DNA of 17,501 nucleotides from Ruminococcaceae bacterium UBA6353 (GTDB taxonomy: Bacteria; Bacillota; Clostridia; Oscillospirales; Acutalibacteraceae), in NCBI GenBank assembly GCA_002437905.1, contig DJRT01000025.1, forward strand, positions 1 through 17,501. The letters are read 5' to 3'. Shown here piece after piece: positions 13,131-17,501 of this stretch (positions are counted from its first letter, which is position 1; each line of letters starts with the position of its first letter). The notes under the pieces were generated by a model. That model had not been told where the DNA came from and searched no databases. It saw only the letters and a program-made list of their open reading frames with translations. A program made the position numbers and the translations under genes.

Positions 13131-14873
13131 ATGAAAACCAAACGAGCCTTCTGCCCGGACCGGATCCTGTCCTATTTCCGTGCGGAATGGTTGTCCCTGA
13201 CCTTTATCACCCTTTCCGGATCGTTTTACAATGTGGGCCTGCTGGCAACGCCATGGTTTGAGGGGCGGCTTGCCCAGTGCCTTGCCGATATCCTCGGCGG
13301 GAGCAAAACGGCCGGAGCCATGGCCATGCTGGTGCTGGCCTATATCGCCGTCACACTGGCTGTACAGGCGGCCCGCTTTATCAAGCGCTTTTATGTCCGG
13401 CGCTTTGCCAATAACATCAACCGCCGCATGAAGGGCATTCTGTATGCCAATCTGGTGCGCACAAGCCGAGCTGCCCTGGAAAAGGAGGGCGCCGGAGATC
13501 TGATGACCAAGGCCATCTCCGATGTGGACGACTGCGTGGAGGGAATGCGCAAATTCACCACCGAGGTCTTTGACACCGGCGTGGTGATCATCGGCTACGC
13601 GGTCATGCTCATCGTGTACGATTGGCGGCTGGCATTGCTCAGCCTGCTGTTCACCCCGATCTCGTACCTTTGCGCGGCGCGGATGAAAAAGCCGGTGCAG
13701 CGCGCAGGGGCAGCCTATAAAAAGGCGGCAGGGACACTGAGCGCCGCAACGCTGGACCGCGCGCAGAACGCCGTGACCTACCGCATATACGGCTGTGAGG
13801 ACGCACGGGCGCAGCAGTATGAGGAAGCCCTGCGCGGCTATGAAAAAGCCGCTGTGCTCTCCAATGTATGGCAATCGGCACTGCCGCCACTGTATCTGGC
13901 GGCATCCGGCGCGGGCGCGTTGTTCATCCTGTGGTTCGGCGCAAAAAATGTGCTCGGAACGGGGTGGAACACCTGGGATATTGCCGCATTCACCACCTTT
14001 CTTTCCTGTTTTACGAAGCTGACGGTCAAATCCTCCAAGGTGGCCAAGCTCTTCAACTCCGTACAAAAGGCCGAGGTCTCATGGAGACGGATCCAGCCGC
14101 TGATGCGGGCGCCGGAGCCGCTGGAACCCCTTAAAATACCGCAGCCCGCCGATGTCACGCTGGAGGCACTTTCCTTTGCCTACGGCGCCGAGCCGATCTT
14201 TTCCGGGCTTTCGCTGACGGCGCATCCCGGCGATATCATCGGCGTAACCGGTCCCGTTGCCTGCGGCAAGTCCACCTTTGGGCGGGTGTTCCTGTGCGAA
14301 GCCCCGTATGGCGGCTCGGTCCGTTTTGGCGGCCGGGAGCTGTCCGCATTCTCTGCGCGGGAAATCGCCGCAACGGTCGGCTATCTGGGGCATGATCCCG
14401 AGCTAAGCACCGATACGGTGCAGAACAATATCCTGTGCGGCAGCGAACAGGCGGCCATGCCGTATCTCGCCGCAACCGCGCTGGAGGACGAAGTGCTGGC
14501 CATGGAGGACGGCATGGATACCGTGATCGGGAACAACGGTGTGCGTCTTTCCGGCGGGCAGGCGCAGCGGTTGGCACTCGCCCGGACGCTGGCACACCCG
14601 CGGCCGGTGCTGATTCTGGATGATCCGTTCTCCGCACTGGACCGCCAGACGGAGGATGCCGTTTTTACCGCTCTGCGCGGCTACGCCAAAAACACGGTCG
14701 TGTTCCTCATTTCGCATCGGCTCTACCACTTCCCGCAAATGCAGAAAGTGCTCTTTATCGAGGACGGAAAAACCCGTGTTGGCACACACGATGAGCTGAT
14801 GGCATCCGTGCCGGCATACCGCCGGCTATATGAAAGCCAGACAGGGGGGAACGCGCATGCCGAAGAAGACTAA
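13131..14873 (+). CDS. ABC exporter half-transporter, subunit with degenerate ATP site
   Basis: This 580-residue protein has an N-terminal six-helix membrane domain (to about residue 310) fused to a nucleotide-binding domain. The visible motifs are Walker A GPVACGKST (374-382), ABC signature LSGGQ (473-477), Walker B LILDD (494-498) and His529 in LISHRL. The residue after the Walker B aspartate is Asp instead of the catalytic Glu, and the Q-loop Gln position reads His (GYLGHDP, around 421). Its own ATP site is therefore probably non-hydrolytic, as in one half of heterodimeric exporters such as BmrC/BmrD and TM287/TM288. Its canonical signature should complete the partner's active site. AAGGAGG precedes ATG 13131. 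The next gene overlaps its end by 17 bases. Drug, peptide or lipid export is likely, judging from the MarR neighbour. Confidence 0.93.
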   Translation: MKTKRAFCPDRILSYFRAEWLSLTFITLSGSFYNVGLLATPWFEGRLAQCLADILGGSKTAGAMAMLVLAYIAVTLAVQAARFIKRFYVRRFANNINRRMKGILYANLVRTSRAALEKEGAGDLMTKAISDVDDCVEGMRKFTTEVFDTGVVIIGYAVMLIVYDWRLALLSLLFTPISYLCAARMKKPVQRAGAAYKKAAGTLSAATLDRAQNAVTYRIYGCEDARAQQYEEALRGYEKAAVLSNVWQSALPPLYLAASGAGALFILWFGAKNVLGTGWNTWDIAAFTTFLSCFTKLTVKSSKVAKLFNSVQKAEVSWRRIQPLMRAPEPLEPLKIPQPADVTLEALSFAYGAEPIFSGLSLTAHPGDIIGVTGPVACGKSTFGRVFLCEAPYGGSVRFGGRELSAFSAREIAATVGYLGHDPELSTDTVQNNILCGSEQAAMPYLAATALEDEVLAMEDGMDTVIGNNGVRLSGGQAQRLALARTLAHPRPVLILDDPFSALDRQTEDAVFTALRGYAKNTVVFLISHRLYHFPQMQKVLFIEDGKTRVGTHDELMASVPAYRRLYESQTGGNAHAEED

Positions 14874-16503
14874 AGCCGGGGTATTTGCGGCGCTGAAGGC
14901 AGCGATGCAGACACACCGTCTGCTCACCGCCGGGACGCTGCTGTGCGTCGCTGGCTCGGTGGCCGCGTCACTGCTGCCGCCGCTGCTGCTTGCCCGCATC
15001 ATTGACCGTCTGACCGGAGGAGCCGCACTCCCCTTTGCCGCCGTGCTCCTCTATTTCGGGAGCCTTGCCCTGGAGGGGGTGCTTTCCGCGGCCCAGGAGA
15101 CGCTGCTGGTGCTTTTCGGCCAGAAAATGACCCACGCCCTGCGTTCGGAGATGTCGCAAAAGCTTACCGCCCTGCCGGCAAGCACCCTGGTTGCCCAGAA
15201 CCCCGGCGAGGTTGCCGCGCGGTTTTCAGGCGATGTGGATACCGTGGAGGCACTCTTCACCTCCGGCATCATCAGCATGGCGGCGGATGCCTGCCGGATC
15301 CTCTCGATCCTGGCAGTCATCGCCGTGAAAAACATCGGCCTTGCCCTGGTTCTGCTGGTGGTTCTGCCGCTTTTCGCCGTTTTCACCCGCCATGTGCAGA
15401 AGAAAATGCTTGCCGCACAGCTGGAAAACCGCCGCGCCGTGGCTGCCGTATCCGGACAGGTGCCGGAAACCGTGCATAATATCCGCACCATCCGCGCCCT
15501 CGGCCTGGAAAGCTATATGGAGCGCCGCTATGACCGCCGCATCGGCGAAAGCTATGCGGCCGTGGAAAAAACCAATTTCTACGATGCGATCTACTCGCCT
15601 GTTGTATTTCTGCTGAATGCGGCCGTGGTTGGCATTGTGATGCCGCTTTCCGCCTCCGGCAGAGCGGAAATTCTGGCGCTGTTCGGCATGTCGGTCGGCA
15701 CCTCGGTCGCCATTATCAACTACATCTCCCGCATATTCTCCCCGATTGAAAGCCTCGGCATGGAAATACAGACCATCCAGTCGGCCATGGCGGGGGTCAG
15801 GCGGATTGATGCCTTTCTGGATGAACCGGAACGGGTGATCCCGCCGAAAAGAGCGTCCGCCGCGCGCGGGGATATTGTGCTTTCCCATGTCACCTTCGGG
15901 TACGGCGAAAAGCCGGTGCTGCGCGACTTTTCCATGGCCGTGAACGAGGGGGAACAGGTCACGCTTGTCGGCAGAACCGGCGCCGGCAAAAGCACGGTAT
16001 TCAAGCTGCTGCTCGGGCTCTACCAGCCACGGGCAGGCACCATCACCATTGGCGGCGTGGCCGTTGCCGCCATCACCGACCGTGAGCGGCGCGCCTGCAT
16101 CGGCTGCGTGGAACAGCACTTTTCCCGTGTGCTGGGGACAGTATTGGATCAGATCACCCTGGGGGATCCCGCCATTACCGCAGAAATGGCGCAGGCCGCG
16201 GCAAGGCTTGCCGGAATGGACGGGGCTATCCGTGCCCTTGCCAACGGCTATGCCATCGTATGCACGGAGGGGATGTTTTCACAGGGCGAATGGCAGCTGC
16301 TGTCCATCGCCCGCGCCGCAGCGGCAAACCCGGCAGTGCTGCTGCTTGACGAGATCACCGCCAACCTGGACGCCGAAACAGAGACCTGTGTGCTGGAGGC
16401 ACTGCGCCGTGCCTGCGCGGGACGCACCGTTCTCTCCATTTCCCACCGCATTTACGAAAACCTTGGCGGCAGAACCGTGGAGATTAAGGCAAACGACCGA
16501 TAA
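14857..16503 (+). CDS. ABC exporter half-transporter, subunit with catalytic Walker B
   Basis: The 548-residue protein is the partner of the preceding subunit. The membrane domain occupies about residues 20-310. The nucleotide-binding domain has Walker A GRTGAGKST (372-380), Q-loop Gln420, Walker B LLLDE with catalytic Glu499 and His530 in ISHRI. Its signature motif reads FSQGE (474-478) instead of LSGGQ and is degenerate. This is complementary to the partner's degenerate Walker B, so the pair should have one active and one inactive ATP site. I place the start at ATG 14857, six bases after GGGGGGA and inside the end of the previous gene; an in-frame ATG at 14830 is possible but has no good site. 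A strong terminator follows 47 bases after the stop. Export from the cytoplasm is inferred; the substrate is unknown. Confidence 0.93.
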   Translation: MPKKTKAGVFAALKAAMQTHRLLTAGTLLCVAGSVAASLLPPLLLARIIDRLTGGAALPFAAVLLYFGSLALEGVLSAAQETLLVLFGQKMTHALRSEMSQKLTALPASTLVAQNPGEVAARFSGDVDTVEALFTSGIISMAADACRILSILAVIAVKNIGLALVLLVVLPLFAVFTRHVQKKMLAAQLENRRAVAAVSGQVPETVHNIRTIRALGLESYMERRYDRRIGESYAAVEKTNFYDAIYSPVVFLLNAAVVGIVMPLSASGRAEILALFGMSVGTSVAIINYISRIFSPIESLGMEIQTIQSAMAGVRRIDAFLDEPERVIPPKRASAARGDIVLSHVTFGYGEKPVLRDFSMAVNEGEQVTLVGRTGAGKSTVFKLLLGLYQPRAGTITIGGVAVAAITDRERRACIGCVEQHFSRVLGTVLDQITLGDPAITAEMAQAAARLAGMDGAIRALANGYAIVCTEGMFSQGEWQLLSIARAAAANPAVLLLDEITANLDAETETCVLEALRRACAGRTVLSISHRIYENLGGRTVEIKANDR

Positions 16504-16550
16504 AAATAGCCCACCGACTGTTTTGCCCGCCCTGCATGTAACCGCCGGAT

Positions 16551-16598
16551 GCCCGGGCGCTCCCCTATCAGGGGGGGAGCGCCCGGGCTCTGTTTTTT
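16551..16598 (+). terminator. Intrinsic terminator of the marR-ABC operon
   Basis: GCCCGGGCGCTCCCC (16551-16565) pairs perfectly with 16574-16588, and the run TGTTTTTT (16591-16598) follows. The T-run overlaps the stop codon of the convergent collagen-like gene by two bases. On the minus strand there is no T-tract after the hairpin. Confidence 0.9.
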
Positions 16599-17501
16599 AT
16601 ACCGTCGCCGGTGCCTCGTAGGCAACGCCGTATTCGCTCCATTGTATCCGAACCGATGTCCGCGCACCGCCCCGGGAAATAAACGAGTAAACCTCACACA
16701 AAGACCACAGCTTGGTTGTGGGATCCTGCTGCCGGATCTTCAGGCTGTGCGTCTCCTGCGACTGGCTGTACACGATCTCATCCAGCACGGTACGCCCCGA
16801 AACCGTCGTATTATCGAAGGTCTGCGCCTCCACACTGCCGGTATTATAGATGGAGGTTCTGCGCATATCCGCCAAAATCGGAACCGTCGTCTCTTTCGGC
16901 GCTATGGTGATGCGCACGGTGGTGGAGGAAGTGGTCTGATAGGTCAGCACCAGATTTTGAATCGGCACTGTCAGAACCGCGTTGACCGCAGAAAGATCGG
17001 CATGGTACTCCGTGTACGGAGCAAACAGGTTGGGCGTCGTGATATCCTGCTGATCGGTTTTGAAATTCAATTTATAGACAAGCGGCGTATCTTCAACGAC
17101 CGTCACAACCGGAGGCTCTCCGTCCTCGCCGCGCGGCCCCTGCTCGCCTTTCTCTCCGGTGTCGCCCTTTTCACCCTGCGGACCCGGAATTCCCTGCTCA
17201 CCCTGCGGGCCGGGGTCACCCTGTTCGCCTTTCTCCCCGGTGTCGCCCTTTTCACCCTGCGGACCCGGAATTCCCTGTTCTCCCTGCGGGCCGGGGTCAC
17301 CCGGGTCGCCTTTCTCGCCGGTGTCGCCCTTTTCGCCCTGCGGACCCGGAATTCCCTGTTCCCCCTGCGGGCCGGGGTCGCCCTGCTCACCTTTTTCGCC
17401 GGGGTCGCCCTTTTCGCCCTGCGGGCCCGGAATTCCCTGCTCTCCCTGCGGGCCGGGATCGCCCTGTTCGCCTTTCTCCCCGGTGTCGCCCTTTTCACCC
17501 T
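16597..17501 (-). CDS. Collagen-like repeat protein with C-terminal beta-rich domain, partial at 5' end
   Basis: The minus-strand frame enters from the right edge with Gly-X-Y triplets (GEK GDT GEK GEQ GDP GPQ GEQ GIP GPQ). The triplets run without a break for 43 visible triplets to about 17113, then change to a domain of about 170 residues that ends at TAA 16597-16599. The C-terminal domain (VVTVVEDTPLVYKLNFKT... to ...WSEYGVAYEAPATV) is rich in Thr, Val and Tyr and looks beta-stranded. I do not recognise its family. Collagen-like proteins in Bacillota are usually surface, spore-coat or phage-tail-fibre proteins whose triplets form a trimeric rod, with the C-terminal domain driving trimerisation or binding. 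The start, and any signal or anchor, lie outside the window. No start codon occurs in the repeat part, so any shorter ORF starting at GTG 17106 would be artificial. Confidence 0.88.
   Translation of the reverse strand, partial: GEKGDTGEKGEQGDPGPQGEQGIPGPQGEKGDPGEKGEQGDPGPQGEQGIPGPQGEKGDTGEKGDPGDPGPQGEQGIPGPQGEKGDTGEKGEQGDPGPQGEQGIPGPQGEKGDTGEKGEQGPRGEDGEPPVVTVVEDTPLVYKLNFKTDQQDITTPNLFAPYTEYHADLSAVNAVLTVPIQNLVLTYQTTSSTTVRITIAPKETTVPILADMRRTSIYNTGSVEAQTFDNTTVSGRTVLDEIVYSQSQETHSLKIRQQDPTTKLWSLCEVYSFISRGGARTSVRIQWSEYGVAYEAPATV
17140..17499 (-). repeat. 81-bp tandem repeats encoding 27-residue collagen units
   Basis: Four full 81-base units start (minus strand) at 17499, 17418, 17337 and 17256. 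A fifth partial unit starts at 17175 and keeps the first four triplets before diverging. Each unit encodes nine triplets of nearly the same sequence. Amino-acid changes are few: DP for DT in unit 2 and DP for EQ in unit 3. Each full unit contains one GAATTC. The array continues beyond the window. Confidence 0.95.

Noticed and set aside
12558..14066. 502-codon minus-strand frame over the marR and first ABC gene
   Set aside because: It is a shadow of GC-rich coding sequence. It would also cross the operator and promoter.
17103..17498. 131-codon Arg-rich minus-strand frame in the collagen repeat
   Set aside because: It is the wrong frame of the Gly-X-Y repeats; the repeat keeps all frames open. 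The Gly-X-Y frame joins directly to the C-terminal domain.
17140..17499. Regular 81-bp repeats considered as a possible CRISPR array
   Set aside because: There are no unique spacers. The whole unit repeats and encodes in-frame Gly-X-Y triplets, so it is a coding tandem repeat.

Overview
The window looks like GC-rich chromosomal DNA from a low-copy Gram-positive anaerobe, most likely a Clostridia/Oscillospiraceae-type gut bacterium (Bacillota). This is inferred from the gene families, not proven. The supporting evidence is a CpsC/CpsD/CpsB tyrosine-phosphorylation trio with a PHP-type phosphatase, strong AGGAGG ribosome binding sites, sigma-A promoters (several with an extended TGn -10), a lipoprotein sugar-binding protein, and an XRE regulator with two membrane segments.

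Layout. (a) 1-2992, minus strand: a metallophosphoesterase, 4-alpha-glucanotransferase (malQ) and the first 172 residues of a sugar-binding lipoprotein. They probably form one transcription unit from a promoter at 3046-3074, partly divided by a GC-rich hairpin before the last gene. (b) 3129-7520, plus strand: a divergent sigma-A promoter drives a polysaccharide-regulation operon of chain-length/kinase-activator protein, BY-kinase, PHP phosphatase and a large membrane-bound NDP-sugar dehydratase/epimerase (CapD type). A strong terminator closes it, with no glycosyltransferases, flippase or polymerase following. (c) 7482-9424: a cassette of a cytoplasmic-looking GH16 glycoside hydrolase (minus) and a divergent AraC-family regulator (plus), bracketed by 79-bp repeats. 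(d) 9412-11241, minus: the housekeeping GTPase typA/BipA, whose 3' end lies inside the right-hand repeat.

(e) 11445-11806: a tRNA-Pro(GGG) gene with its own promoter and terminator, followed about 150 bp later by an isolated second copy of the tRNA 3' end. That copy looks like an attachment-site scar. (f) 11984-12493: an XRE-type DNA-binding protein with two C-terminal membrane segments. (g) 12585-16598: a self-contained operon of a MarR-family repressor, with a perfect palindromic operator just after its promoter, and two overlapping half-transporters. The two subunits have complementary degenerate ATP-site motifs and should form a heterodimeric ABC exporter. (h) 16597-17501, minus: the C-terminal part of a collagen-like protein with a 27-residue (81-bp) repeat, truncated by the window edge.

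The most notable observations concern how the segments are joined. The GH16-AraC cassette is flanked by a duplicated typA 3' end and terminator, and the terminator hairpin in one copy is the exact reverse complement of the other. The MarR-ABC operon is also bracketed by two similar terminators. The tRNA-Pro 3'-end duplicate marks a probable past integration. Together these suggest that terminator hairpins and a tRNA end have served as seams for cassette gain in this chromosome. No transposase or intact integrase is visible, and no CRISPR array was seen.
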